Positions 15,521 through 24,096 of a stretch of 44,831 nucleotides of DNA are shown here, piece by piece (within the stretch, counting starts at the first letter, position 1; each line of letters opens with the position of its first letter). Location of the stretch: contig JAGVKG010000042.1 of assembly GCA_020050685.1 (NCBI GenBank), forward strand, positions 1 to 44,831, written 5' to 3'. This DNA is from Candidatus Obscuribacterales bacterium (lineage in GTDB: Bacteria > Cyanobacteriota > Vampirovibrionia > Obscuribacterales > Obscuribacteraceae). The notes below the pieces were generated by a model that saw nothing but the letters and a program-made list of their open reading frames with translations, was not told where the DNA came from and did not search any database. The position numbers were made by a program, and so were the translations under genes.

Positions 15521-16170
15521 TGGCTCTTTCCTATATCAACCTTTTCTCCAACTTTCTGACCAACCCGAGGCTCTTGACCAGCAAGAAGCCTGACAATATT
15601 TGATTTGTGGCGGACAATTACATAAACTCCGGCCGCCAGTCCATAAGCAGCATAACTCGCCGGCGCACCAAAAAGATACATCAATACCGGTGTTAGTCCG
15701 CCTGTAATTATTGATGCCAAAGAAACAATTCTGCTTATCGCCAGCACAAGAAGCCAGAGGGCAAAAAGCGCTAAGCCCGCCTGCCATTGCAAGGCAAGCA
15801 ATGTGCCTAATCCAGTTGCTGCACTTTTCCCGCCGGCAAAGCCCAGAAAAATTGATTTGCTGTGTCCGATTACCGACAAGAGTGCCATCGCAGGTGGTAT
15901 CAAGAGAAAATTATCCACAGGTAGTAAATTTGGGTATGCTTGCTCCAAATAAATTGCCAACCAGACCGGCAAATAACCTTTGCCAATATCGACAATTAAG
16001 GTAATTAGGGCCGGAACTTTGCCTGCAGTGCGTAGTACATTGGTGGCACCGGTTGAGCAAGAACCGCTTGTTCTCACATCTACACGAGCAAATAATTTTC
16101 CTGCCCAATAACCTGTGGGTATTGAGCCAAGCAGATACGCGGATAAGGTAAGCAGAATTAAGGCAAGCAT
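15517..16170 (-). CDS. plsY: Glycerol-3-phosphate acyltransferase PlsY
   Basis: A 217-residue integral membrane protein with about five to seven hydrophobic segments. PlsY motifs are clear: LLGSIPTGYWAGKL near residue 14, RTSGSCSTGATNVLRTAGK (33-51) and GHSKSIFLGFAGGKSAATG (102-120). The enzyme transfers the acyl group of acyl-phosphate to glycerol-3-phosphate, the first committed step of phospholipid synthesis. It lies 8 bases after der and overlaps the protease gene by 4 bases. The C-terminal cytoplasmic tail of about 20 residues is charged. Confidence 0.95.
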   Translation of the reverse strand: MLALILLTLSAYLLGSIPTGYWAGKLFARVDVRTSGSCSTGATNVLRTAGKVPALITLIVDIGKGYLPVWLAIYLEQAYPNLLPVDNFLLIPPAMALLSVIGHSKSIFLGFAGGKSAATGLGTLLALQWQAGLALFALWLLVLAISRIVSLASIITGGLTPVLMYLFGAPASYAAYGLAAGVYVIVRHKSNIVRLLAGQEPRVGQKVGEKVDIGKSQ

Positions 16171-16178
16171 GATTTGGC

Positions 16179-17543
16179 CTACCTTTCTTTTGATCTCAAA
16201 GCCACAACTATTGGTGTGCCAGCAAAACCAAAGGCTTCACGGATTTTTCTTTCTATATATGTGCGATAGGAAGGCGTGAGCAATTTCGCATCATTGGAAA
16301 ATAGGAGAAAGGTTGGTGGAGAGGTTGAAACTTGCGATGAGTAATAAATTCTCAGTCGTTTGCCGCGCTTAGATGCTGGTGGTGGCACCAGTGCGACAGC
16401 TTCATTAATCACTTGATTAACCAGTGACGTGGAGATTCTGCGCCGTCCTTGTAAAAGTGCCCGTTCGGCGGCTTCCATGATTTTTGCTACGCGCTGTTTT
16501 GTTTGAGCAGATGAAAAAACCACTTCGGCAAATTTTAAGTGCGGCAATTCGCGATCTAATTCTTCCTGATACTCTTTCATGGATGATGACGAGCGGTTCT
16601 CAACTAAGTCCCACTTGTTCAAAACTACGACACATGGTTTTCCCGCTTCTTCTATTTTTCGCGCGATCTTTTGATCTTGATCGGAAACGCCTTCATTGGC
16701 ATCCAAAACAATAGCCACAACATCGGCGCGCGAAAGAGCAGATAAAGAGCGGACAACGGAAAATGCTTCCACGCCGTAAGAAACTTTGGACTTGCGTCTG
16801 ATGCCTGCTGTATCAATCAGCGTGATGTCCTTGCCTTTGTATCTAATCGTTGTATCAATGGCATCACGGGTGGTGCCAGCTTCCGGCGTGACGATGCAAC
16901 GTTGACTGCCACAGAGGAAATTGACGATTGATGATTTACCGACATTTGGCTTTCCGACAATGGCTATAGAAAAGGCTTTTAATTCCTTCTCTTCTTCGCT
17001 TACCTCGCCGTCTTCTCCCTCTTCAATATTTGGTTTCGATTTTTTCGGGAAAAACGAGACGATTTTATCCAAGAGGTCGCCGACATCACCAGTGCCGCGC
17101 ATGGCCGAAAGTGCCATCGGCTCTCCTAAACCAAGCTGATAAAACTCATGGGTATTTACGGTTTGCTTTGGATCATCGATTTTATTCACAGCAACCAATA
17201 TTGGTTTTTTCACACGTCTAAGTTGATTGGCGATGTCCTGGTCTTGCCCGGTCAGGCCCGCCTTGCCGTCGACGATAAAAACAATTACATCTGCTTCATC
17301 ACAAGCCAGACGAACTTGGGCAGCGATTTCAGATGCCAGGGGCTCATCCGGGTCGGCAACCAGACCACCTGTGTCAATCAGCAAGAAATCATGTCCCGCC
17401 CAGTCGCCATCGCGATAAATGCGATCACGGGTTGAGCCAGCGAATTCATCGACTATGGCTGTTCTTGAGCCAATCACGCGATTGAAAAAGGTTGATTTGC
17501 CGACATTGGGACGGCCAACAATTGCAATTACCGGTTTGTACAT
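16179..17543 (-). CDS. der: Ribosome-assembly GTPase Der (EngA)
   Basis: A 454-residue protein with two tandem TrmE-Era-type GTPase domains and a C-terminal KH-like domain (about 365-454). Domain 1 has GRPNVGKS (10-17), DTGG (57-60) and NKID (120-123). An acidic linker (about 172-187, Glu-rich) separates it from domain 2 with GKPNVGKS (197-204), DTAG (244-247) and NKWD. Der binds the 50S subunit and is required for its maturation. ATG start with a weak ribosome binding site; it begins 14 bases after the HTH/J-domain gene ends, so the two are likely cotranscribed. Confidence 0.96.
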   Translation of the reverse strand: MYKPVIAIVGRPNVGKSTFFNRVIGSRTAIVDEFAGSTRDRIYRDGDWAGHDFLLIDTGGLVADPDEPLASEIAAQVRLACDEADVIVFIVDGKAGLTGQDQDIANQLRRVKKPILVAVNKIDDPKQTVNTHEFYQLGLGEPMALSAMRGTGDVGDLLDKIVSFFPKKSKPNIEEGEDGEVSEEEKELKAFSIAIVGKPNVGKSSIVNFLCGSQRCIVTPEAGTTRDAIDTTIRYKGKDITLIDTAGIRRKSKVSYGVEAFSVVRSLSALSRADVVAIVLDANEGVSDQDQKIARKIEEAGKPCVVVLNKWDLVENRSSSSMKEYQEELDRELPHLKFAEVVFSSAQTKQRVAKIMEAAERALLQGRRRISTSLVNQVINEAVALVPPPASKRGKRLRIYYSSQVSTSPPTFLLFSNDAKLLTPSYRTYIERKIREAFGFAGTPIVVALRSKER

Positions 17544-17557
17544 AACTCTATAGTTTA

Positions 17558-18763
17558 CTACTCAGCTTCGCCTGGCTCAGTATCTTCCGGCTTCATGGCC
17601 GGGAATTTACCCGATTCTTTGCCAAATTTCTTGGCCAGTTTGGGTGTTTGGTTCTCCAGCCAGTGGGAAAGTACGTCCTTGGCAGTATTTAAGTAGACCG
17701 CCATTTCCGTATCGCCACCAACGTCCGGATGGGTGCCAGGTCTGGTCATTTCCGTCTTCCAAGCTTGATGGACCTTTTCCGGAGTAAGTTCTTCCGGCCG
17801 TATTCCCAGCATCAGGCAGGCCTTGCGAATGTCAGGAGGAACTGTGCGAATCACAAAGCTGTGTTGCCCTGTGTCGGTGTCCTTTCGTCCGGCACCAGCC
17901 AACTTGCTGCCCATCAACCCCTTGTCTTGCGTTTTGTTTTGCTGAGTTTGCGAAAGCCGCCGTTTGACTAAGTCCTCCAATTGCTCTTGTTCAAGTTGTT
18001 TGTTGGCATTATCAGCCGCTGGCTGCACGGTGAGCTCTGGGTCAGTTACGCCATAGTCCGGTGCGAGCTCTGTTTCTGGTTCAGTAGTCGAGTCAATCGC
18101 ATCATGAGGTTCGCTTATGGCATCACTACCTTCCGGTGCTGCAAATTGATCAAATTGATAGGCATTGAAAACCGGCATTTCCTGCGTGGCATTGGCGTCA
18201 TCAAATTGATAAGGGGCAGCGTCTGCATGGACGTCTTTGGCATCAACCGGCATATCCGCATGAGAAATGGAATTAAATTCTTGCCCGGCTTGCGGTAAAT
18301 CTGTCTGAGAATCTGTGGCGAAATTGAGCGGACTTTCGACAACTTCGGTTTGCCTGTTAGTCTCCATGGCTATCTCGTCTGCTTGAGCCAAATATTTGGC
18401 TGCTTCTTCCCAGCCCTGCTTGTAGCCGGCCTGCCAGGCTTCCTGTTCGCGTTTTTGTATATCTTGATTTTGCTGCTCGAGTTTGAGCATTTGCTCTTGC
18501 AGCTCTTGATTCTCATGTTCCAAAATACCCGAGCGTTTGATGATTTGATCGCTGGCTAAGTCGTTGGGGCGCCCGCTTTGCGCGCGCGACTGAGAGATAA
18601 TGTCCATCAGCTCGGTATTGCGGTAAAGTGCAGCACGCGGCACCCTGAGTTCGTCTGCAACCGTGTAGGCATTGACATCCCAGCCTTTTGACTGAATCGA
18701 CTGTACCGCAGCCAGAACAGCGTCTTTATCTATGTTCTTTTGATTGCTGAGGTCTTTTAACAT
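17558..18763 (-). CDS. HTH / coiled-coil / J-domain protein of unknown function
   Basis: A 401-residue protein with an unusual domain order. Residues 10-60 resemble a helix-turn-helix of the KfrA or TetR type (DAVLAAVQSIQSKGWDVNAY, VADELRVPRAALYRN). Residues about 75-135 form a Gln/Glu-rich coiled coil, followed by a long acidic, low-complexity linker. The C-terminus has a J-domain-like helix-HPD-helix segment (HPDVGGDTEM, H345-P346-D347) as in DnaJ co-chaperones. It could recruit DnaK to a DNA-bound or membrane-associated client. It heads the operon with der, plsY, the protease and the rpaA-like gene. I know of no characterised protein with this architecture; both domain calls are by eye. 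Confidence 0.7.
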   Translation of the reverse strand: MLKDLSNQKNIDKDAVLAAVQSIQSKGWDVNAYTVADELRVPRAALYRNTELMDIISQSRAQSGRPNDLASDQIIKRSGILEHENQELQEQMLKLEQQNQDIQKREQEAWQAGYKQGWEEAAKYLAQADEIAMETNRQTEVVESPLNFATDSQTDLPQAGQEFNSISHADMPVDAKDVHADAAPYQFDDANATQEMPVFNAYQFDQFAAPEGSDAISEPHDAIDSTTEPETELAPDYGVTDPELTVQPAADNANKQLEQEQLEDLVKRRLSQTQQNKTQDKGLMGSKLAGAGRKDTDTGQHSFVIRTVPPDIRKACLMLGIRPEELTPEKVHQAWKTEMTRPGTHPDVGGDTEMAVYLNTAKDVLSHWLENQTPKLAKKFGKESGKFPAMKPEDTEPGEAE

Positions 18764-18903
18764 GGTTTATATTGCGCGCAAGTCCACTCAATTCAATATT
18801 CCCAATTGATCAAATAAGCTAATGGTTTAGAGTTGAATATGTCAGGCAAATTTCATCTAAATTTACTTATGCAAATATCTTCATAAGGGGTTTATAAATT
18901 TCT

Positions 18904-19212
18904 ATGTCGGAAATTGCTCCGGAAATTGTTAGAGTCCGAGCCAAAATAAGCGGGCGTGTGCAGGGCGTGTTCTTTCGCCAATCCACTCGTGAGCAAGCCC
19001 GCATGCTTGGCCTCGCTGGCTGGGTGCGTAACATGGATGATGGCACTGTGGAAATGGAGGCCTGCGGACCGAAGCAGAAGGTAGATGCTTTGGTAGCTTG
19101 GTGTCACGAGGGACCGTCGGCAGCAAAAGTTGATGCTGTACAAATTATTCTGCAAAATCAGCTCAATCAAGATGCTCACAAGCAAGAAACTGGCTTCGAA
19201 ATAGTTGGCTGA
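18904..19212 (+). CDS. acyP: Acylphosphatase
   Basis: A 102-residue protein with the acylphosphatase signature GRVQGVFFRQSTREQA (17-32) and GWVRNMDDGTVE (39-50). The catalytic residues Arg25 and Asn43 are both present. It hydrolyses acyl phosphates such as 1,3-bisphosphoglycerate; the physiological role is often unclear. ATG start behind AAGGGG. It is transcribed away from the J-domain gene and converges with the gene at 19215, with 2 bases between the stops. PlsY, encoded in the divergent operon, uses acyl-phosphate, so a functional link is conceivable but unproven. Confidence 0.93.
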   Translation: MSEIAPEIVRVRAKISGRVQGVFFRQSTREQARMLGLAGWVRNMDDGTVEMEACGPKQKVDALVAWCHEGPSAAKVDAVQIILQNQLNQDAHKQETGFEIVG

Positions 19213-19214
19213 TC

Positions 19215-19934
19215 TTATCTCTTCTTCCCAAGTGGAATTATCTTCGACATTTCCATGACCAAGCCGGAGCGGCTGACCTCAAGCGAATTGGGAATCTGGT
19301 AGCCACAATAAAAATTCAGACCCAAAGGCAGCGAGTAAGAGAAGCCTGGAATCAAATATCCGAAGGTATGAGTGCCTGAGTACCATTCAGTAAAGGCGGT
19401 CAATTTTTTTGTAATTGGTTGTTCGATGCCACCAAGGAAGCAAACCATATTGTCAAAAAATATTTGTTTGGTGCCGGTGGAAACTCCAGCAGTTATGCGG
19501 GTGTGAAGACGAGGCAGACGAAAGGAACCTTCTACATATGTCCAATTACCGACGCTTTGACCTTCAAGCGAAATAGGCACCATTTCGCCGACTACTAGTT
19601 TTAACTCTTCTTCTGGTAGGCGCTTTGGCAGTATGGGAAAGATTTTTTTGAAACCAACCCCAAGGGAAATGTTGTTTGAGGCAGGAGATGTGACATTGAA
19701 TAAGGTGCAATCAAGTTCTGTGTTATGACCGATACCGAGTGCTGCATAGTGTGTGCCAAACCAGTATTGCCCTGGCTTCCACCATCTATATTGTGATTCG
19801 TGTTGCAAAAAAAGCTTGCCTGCCGGTGTTACATCAGCAGACGGGACGTTGATGATTGTTTGCTGTGCCAATGACTGAGAGCCGCAAATCAAAAAGCCAA
19901 AAACCAAAACACTTATTTGGCAGGCCTTGAGCAT
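19215..19934 (-). CDS. Exported protein, probable outer-membrane beta-barrel
   Basis: A 239-residue protein with a signal peptide (about residues 1-23, cleavage near SLAQQ). The mature part consists of alternating-pattern strands rich in aromatic and Gly residues (YRWWKPGQYWFGTHYAALGIG, FTEWYSGTHTFGYLIPGFSY, LNFYCGYQIPN), as in transporter-like outer-membrane barrels. The last residues (SKIIPLGKKR) do not end in the classical aromatic residue. Function is not recognised. It lies 89 bases downstream of the TPR protein gene on the same strand and could be cotranscribed with it. Confidence 0.65.
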   Translation of the reverse strand: MLKACQISVLVFGFLICGSQSLAQQTIINVPSADVTPAGKLFLQHESQYRWWKPGQYWFGTHYAALGIGHNTELDCTLFNVTSPASNNISLGVGFKKIFPILPKRLPEEELKLVVGEMVPISLEGQSVGNWTYVEGSFRLPRLHTRITAGVSTGTKQIFFDNMVCFLGGIEQPITKKLTAFTEWYSGTHTFGYLIPGFSYSLPLGLNFYCGYQIPNSLEVSRSGLVMEMSKIIPLGKKR

Positions 19935-20023
19935 ATTTGGTTTTACTTTCTAGTTGATCGGACTTGCTTGCAATTAATCGCCTGCAAAATCATATCCTAA
20001 TATCTAGTAATCTGCATTTAGGT

Positions 20024-21793
20024 CTATTTTTTCTGGTTTGTACTTTGCAAAACAGATTGTGCTTCCACATTTGTCGGTTCAATTTTCAGCGCTTGTTCGG
20101 CTAAATATACTGCCTGCTTGGTCTTGTCCAAAATCTGCGAGAGTCGGGCTGCTTCTGCATAAGAATTGGTATCTTGACCGGGTTTGGCCGTGGCAGCGGT
20201 GACGGCCAGCAAACAAGCGTCCTGATCATTGCGGGAAAGGGCAAGCCGGGCACGAATCAGCCAGACCCAAGGATTTTGCGGAGAAATTTGGCAAGACAAA
20301 TCTAAGAGCGGTTCAGCTTGGTCGGGTTTTCCTTTGATGATGTAAACGTTAGCCAAGCCAAGTAAGGCATCGACATTCATACTATTGGCAGAGAGAACTT
20401 TGGCATAAAGTGCTTCTGCTTGATCGGTTTGCGAAAGGGCAAGATGTGTTTCGGCTTTCACCAGTAAACAAAATTGATCTTCGGCAGATGTGGTGGCATT
20501 GGATGAGGAATGCAAATCCGATTTCTTTTCTAAAAGCAAAAGGGCTGCTTTCGGGCTTCCTAGTCGCAGCCTGCCTTGAGCAAGCAAGCAAGTGGCTAAT
20601 TTGTTGTTTTTGTCTTTGGTAAGTGCTTGTCTTGCATATCGGACAGCCTCGCGCACATGACCTTCGCGCATGTTTAGTTCTGCACTGTTTATTAGTGCTT
20701 CCAAATTCCAAGGGTCGAGTTTGCGGGCTCTGTCCAATAGTTCTTTGGCGCGGGCAAATTCGCGTTCTTTTAATGCCAGATAGGCCAAGCTCACTTTTGC
20801 CTCTACTAAGTCAGGCTTCAAGCTTAAGGCAATCTCCCAATGTTCCTTGGCTTTGTCAACTTGTCCGAGTCTAAATTCAGCGCCGGCCAGATTGTTCCAA
20901 GCCACAGCAAAGGTGGGATCTAATTTGGTGGCAAGTTCAAATTTGGCTTTAGCCTTTGGTATGAAACCTTGCTTGAATTCGCGATTGCCGGAAGCATAGG
21001 TATAGTTGACGCAGGCTTTGCGCCCGAGCCAAAAGACAAGTCCAAAGGCAATCACCAAAGTAAGCAATGCACGTTGAGCTTGCCGCAATCTGGTAATTCT
21101 TTTCAGTGTGACTAACCGGCTTGGTGTGGTGACCAGCGCATTTTCACTTTGCGGTACAAATGCAAAAGTCTTCTGGCATATTGTCTGATAAAGATTACTA
21201 AACACTTCCTCGCTAAACCAGAAGGAAGGAATTTCCCGTGGTGCAAGCGATCCGCTCTTGGCTTTCTCAATATATAGAACCAGACGTGAGGCAGGCGGGC
21301 GATAGCCGGCCAGAAAGGAAAATATTTTTTGTGGTTCGCAACTAATGGCAGCTATTGAGGTCCAGGATATCTTTCGGCCAAAGCGCCAAAGTCTAATGCC
21401 TTGATCGTCGGCCTGGATGCCGCCAGAAAGAAAGCGAACTATATGTAGAATGCCTAAAAAGGCGACAAACCATAAAATCACAGCTGAGAGCCAGACGCCA
21501 AGCAGTCGGAGCAGCCAAGAGATTGGTGTCTCGGAATTTGGCACGAGTGCAATGGCATCCGGTACGGCCAATAAAGTGCCAACAATGATGGCTGTGGCTT
21601 GAGAAAGTTTGGCTAGGGCTTGAGAACTAGATTCAAAATCTTGCTTGGTTTGCTTTTCCGCGCAAATTTGACCAGGGGTGCCCTGGCTTAAGCCGGTCTC
21701 ATTTGAGTTGGGTTGACCGATATCGTCCAAATATATCCGCCCCTTGATCTGCTCAATCGCGACTTTTTTGATTTTGTTTTGCTTGATAACCAA
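20024..21793 (-). CDS. Membrane-anchored PH-like/TPR protein
   Basis: A 589-residue protein starting at TTG. The order is: hydrophilic N-terminus, two hydrophobic segments (about 65-85 and 95-118), a PH-like beta domain (DDQGIRLWRFGRKISWTSI...), a further TM helix (about 240-258), then at least eight TPR units from about residue 270 (for example NREFKQGFIPKAKAKFELAT, WNNLAGAEFRLGQVDKAKEH, AEALYAKVLSANSMNVDALL). The shorter protein at 78-1094 shares the PH-like/TM/TPR order. It is likely a scaffold for a membrane complex; no enzymatic motif is seen. A 275-base gap separates it from the divergent response regulator. Confidence 0.8.
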   Translation of the reverse strand: MVIKQNKIKKVAIEQIKGRIYLDDIGQPNSNETGLSQGTPGQICAEKQTKQDFESSSQALAKLSQATAIIVGTLLAVPDAIALVPNSETPISWLLRLLGVWLSAVILWFVAFLGILHIVRFLSGGIQADDQGIRLWRFGRKISWTSIAAISCEPQKIFSFLAGYRPPASRLVLYIEKAKSGSLAPREIPSFWFSEEVFSNLYQTICQKTFAFVPQSENALVTTPSRLVTLKRITRLRQAQRALLTLVIAFGLVFWLGRKACVNYTYASGNREFKQGFIPKAKAKFELATKLDPTFAVAWNNLAGAEFRLGQVDKAKEHWEIALSLKPDLVEAKVSLAYLALKEREFARAKELLDRARKLDPWNLEALINSAELNMREGHVREAVRYARQALTKDKNNKLATCLLAQGRLRLGSPKAALLLLEKKSDLHSSSNATTSAEDQFCLLVKAETHLALSQTDQAEALYAKVLSANSMNVDALLGLANVYIIKGKPDQAEPLLDLSCQISPQNPWVWLIRARLALSRNDQDACLLAVTAATAKPGQDTNSYAEAARLSQILDKTKQAVYLAEQALKIEPTNVEAQSVLQSTNQKK

Positions 21794-22067
21794 ACAAAAT
21801 GGTAGCCAGACTACATTTTTCTCCTAATTGATAACTAACCCCTTTTCTATAGATTAAACACCTGCTAGATTATCTTGGTAAATGAGACCCTCATTAAATC
21901 CGTAGGCGTTTAGCCGGGTAGTTCATGTTCTGAGTCGAGGCTCTTGTCAAAAGAGAACCGCTTCGAGCATGTAACAATTTCGACACCTTCAGTGATCAAG
22001 ATTAAACGAGGTCAAATTGAATGGGGTTTAATATTAAAAGCTGGCGACTTTGTGCGAGGTGAGATCC

Positions 22068-22742
22068 TTGAAGATTCTGATTATTGAAGACGACGTAAAT
22101 ATTGCCCGTCTAATTGAGCTCGAACTTGGTTATGAAGGCTATCAAGTTAGCGTTGCTCATGAGGGTAATCACGGCATAGAGTTGTTCAAGAAAGACCAGC
22201 CAGACCTGGTTTTACTTGACATAATGTTGCCTGGACTTGATGGTGTTGAAGTTTGTAAGAAGCTGCGTTCCATATCTAAGGTGCCAGTCATCATGTTGAC
22301 GGCAAAAGATGGCGTGCAGGACCGCGTGGTTGGTTTGGACAGCGGCGCAGATGATTATCTGACTAAGCCGTTTGCCACCGAAGAATTGCTGGCTCGTATA
22401 CGTGCAGTTATGAGACGTAAGCCGCAAGAAGGCATTCTTACTTATGCCGATCTTTGGATGGATCAGCTTAACCGTGTGGTCAAGCGCGGTGAGCGTCAAT
22501 TGGATTTGCGCGCTAAAGAATTTGATTTACTGCGTTTATTCATGCAATATCCAGAGCAAGTCTTGTCACGCGAATTTATCTTCGACAAAGTTTGGGGTTA
22601 TGACTTTATTGGCGAATCGAATGTCATTGAAGTCTATATCCGCTATTTGCGCTCCAAGTTGGAAGATGCAAATTCCAAGCGCTTGATTCAAACGGTTCGC
22701 GGCGAAGGCTACGTCCTGCGCGAAGAAGAACCTTCTAGATAA
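22068..22742 (+). CDS. OmpR/PhoB-family response regulator
   Basis: A 224-residue protein from TTG at 22068, chosen because GAGGTGAG lies 5 bases upstream and the protein then starts at KILIIEDD. The receiver domain has D8-D9, phosphoacceptor D51 in LLDIMLPGLDG, the MLTAKDG Thr and TKPFATEELLARI. The winged-helix domain has LDLRAKEFDLLRLFMQYP, FDKVWGYDF, NVIEVYIRYLRSKLE and QTVRGEGYVLRE. It resembles RppA/ManR-type cyanobacterial regulators. No sensor kinase is adjacent. A dispersed palindromic repeat follows the stop by 14 bases. The 5' gap holds CTCTT-GTCAA-AAGAG, a small hairpin. Confidence 0.9.
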   Translation: MKILIIEDDVNIARLIELELGYEGYQVSVAHEGNHGIELFKKDQPDLVLLDIMLPGLDGVEVCKKLRSISKVPVIMLTAKDGVQDRVVGLDSGADDYLTKPFATEELLARIRAVMRRKPQEGILTYADLWMDQLNRVVKRGERQLDLRAKEFDLLRLFMQYPEQVLSREFIFDKVWGYDFIGESNVIEVYIRYLRSKLEDANSKRLIQTVRGEGYVLREEEPSR

Positions 22743-22756
22743 GCGGGATTGATTTG

Positions 22757-22798
22757 TAAGTGCTCCGGCGCTGATGCGAGCATCAGCTTCTCCGCGCG
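22757..22798. repeat. Dispersed extragenic palindromic repeat, copy 1
   Basis: A 42-base element with the internal palindrome GCTGATGC-GA-GCATCAGC. It matches 44689-44730 at 40 of 42 positions. Both copies lie immediately 3' of a plus-strand gene. It could serve as a transcript-end hairpin or be a REP-like element. The following bases (22811-22845) contain another inverted repeat, GCATTG with CAATGC. Confidence 0.75.
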
Positions 22799-22858
22799 AA
22801 CCGACGCTACACTGCGCATTGCTCACTCGCAATGCTGCGTTTCGCTGGGCTGTTGCTT

Positions 22859-23413
22859 CTACATTACTTGGCGTTGAACATGCCAGTTCATCATCATTTT
22901 GATGCGGGATTGGACTTGCGGGTCAAGCATTTGCAATGTTTTGAGAGCCCGGCAGCGAATGTAGGGATTGTCATCTTCGCTTAGCTTGAAGAGAATCTCT
23001 TCTGGCATATGGGGATTTTCGGCCACCCCATATCGGACATCCATGTCTTCATCTGTGGCTAACCAGGATAAAACATCGGGTGGTGTTGAGGGATTCTCGG
23101 CGACAGCCAGGCGTACATCGGAGTGTGCATCTCGTGCCAAACGACTTAGTACTTCGCTTGGAGTCTTGGGATTTTCTGCCACGCGCCTGCGTATATGCGG
23201 TGTGGAATCATCAGCTAATCGTGAAAGAACGAGTTGCGGCGTATTCGGATTGCCTGCAACTACGCGTCTAACATGCAGGACATCAAACTCGCTACATGTG
23301 CCTGTACTTGTGCCCACGCTTGTTTTGGATGGGGAGCTATCCGGCTGACCGGCATTAGGTTTGTACTGCTTATAAATTCTGTTGGCCTGGTTTTTGTGTC
23401 GTTCGTCCGCCAT
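22859..23413 (-). CDS. Protein with five 26-residue helical repeats (LRV/HEAT-like)
   Basis: A 184-residue protein. After a hydrophilic N-terminus, five units recur with an exact 26-residue period beginning at residues 48, 74, 100, 126 and 152. Four of them read (V/I)RxxVAxNPxTPxxVLxxLAxD; the fifth has decayed. This resembles the variant leucine-rich repeat (LRV) or short HEAT family, which form curved alpha-solenoids for protein or nucleic-acid binding. LRV proteins sometimes carry an iron-sulfur cluster, but the Cys cluster for that is absent here. No catalytic motif is seen. It is transcribed toward the response-regulator gene and converges on it. Confidence 0.75.
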   Translation of the reverse strand: MADERHKNQANRIYKQYKPNAGQPDSSPSKTSVGTSTGTCSEFDVLHVRRVVAGNPNTPQLVLSRLADDSTPHIRRRVAENPKTPSEVLSRLARDAHSDVRLAVAENPSTPPDVLSWLATDEDMDVRYGVAENPHMPEEILFKLSEDDNPYIRCRALKTLQMLDPQVQSRIKMMMNWHVQRQVM

Positions 23414-23795
23414 CTAAACGTTCCCTCGTAAAAATAAAGAAGGCAATATGATGCCCCAGTCGGGTTTTACCCAGCGGCTGCGATTTCGAAACGCCTGACA
23501 GGCCTTTCTGAGACAGTTATTAGATGTGAAGGCCCGTCTGGTGCGGCAGGCTAGACCAAATTTCATCGCTTTGACCAGCGCTTTTGTTAGCTAGCTAACT
23601 CCGATTGAATATCAAGGTGCTATCAAAGGGGGCACTGGTATCAATGAGAACGACTAACCAGTGTATGGCTCGCTATCTCTCGTAACTTCCCCAATGAAAA
23701 GAGGGCAAATTCAAAAATTCCCTTGTTTGTGACTTGTCCTTTGCGAAGTGTAAAGCTATGATGACTACAAGAGTAAAGCTTTTTTACGGGCGCAG
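23414..23795. other. 382-bp gap without a recognised gene
   Basis: No ORF with coding character is seen here. Several short inverted repeats occur, including GCCTG-A-CAGGC and GGGT-TTT-ACCC close to 23460-23505. They lie on the leader side of the repeat-protein gene and could belong to its 5' UTR. I could not match it to a known structured RNA. Confidence 0.4.
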
Positions 23796-23804
23796 TTGCA
23801 AATA

Positions 23805-24092
23805 ATGTCGCAAATCATGGCGAAAGTACAACAGTTAGACAAGACAGATTCCCACGAGCAAGGTCGCATTTGGTTTGATTTGGTCTCGCGTCCGGGAGCT
23901 GGTTCTTGCGTGTTGAGTTTGCCAGCATCACTGAAGCAATATCAAGGTGAGCTGGAATTGTTATTGGGCAAAGTCTTTGCTGGACGCCCACAATTGCCGG
24001 AGAACCTGGCACTTGCTCAACAGATGTCACTTAACTGGTGCCAAGCGAAATCTCAACAACTGGGCGTTCGTAACGAAGTCAGTTTCGAATAG
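23805..24092 (+). CDS. Small protein of unknown function
   Basis: About 95 residues from the ATG at 23805; TTG at 23796 and ATG at 23817 are alternatives, and none has a strong ribosome binding site. It is soluble, with no signal peptide. It starts with helical, charged sequence (AKVQQLDKTDSHEQGRIWF), then LVSRPGAGSCVLSLPASLK and a Leu/Gln-rich helix. I do not recognise a family. It converges with gyrA with only 4 bases between stops, which supports a real gene filling the space. Confidence that it is translated is moderate. Confidence 0.5.
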   Translation: MSQIMAKVQQLDKTDSHEQGRIWFDLVSRPGAGSCVLSLPASLKQYQGELELLLGKVFAGRPQLPENLALAQQMSLNWCQAKSQQLGVRNEVSFE

Positions 24093-24096
24093 CTAA

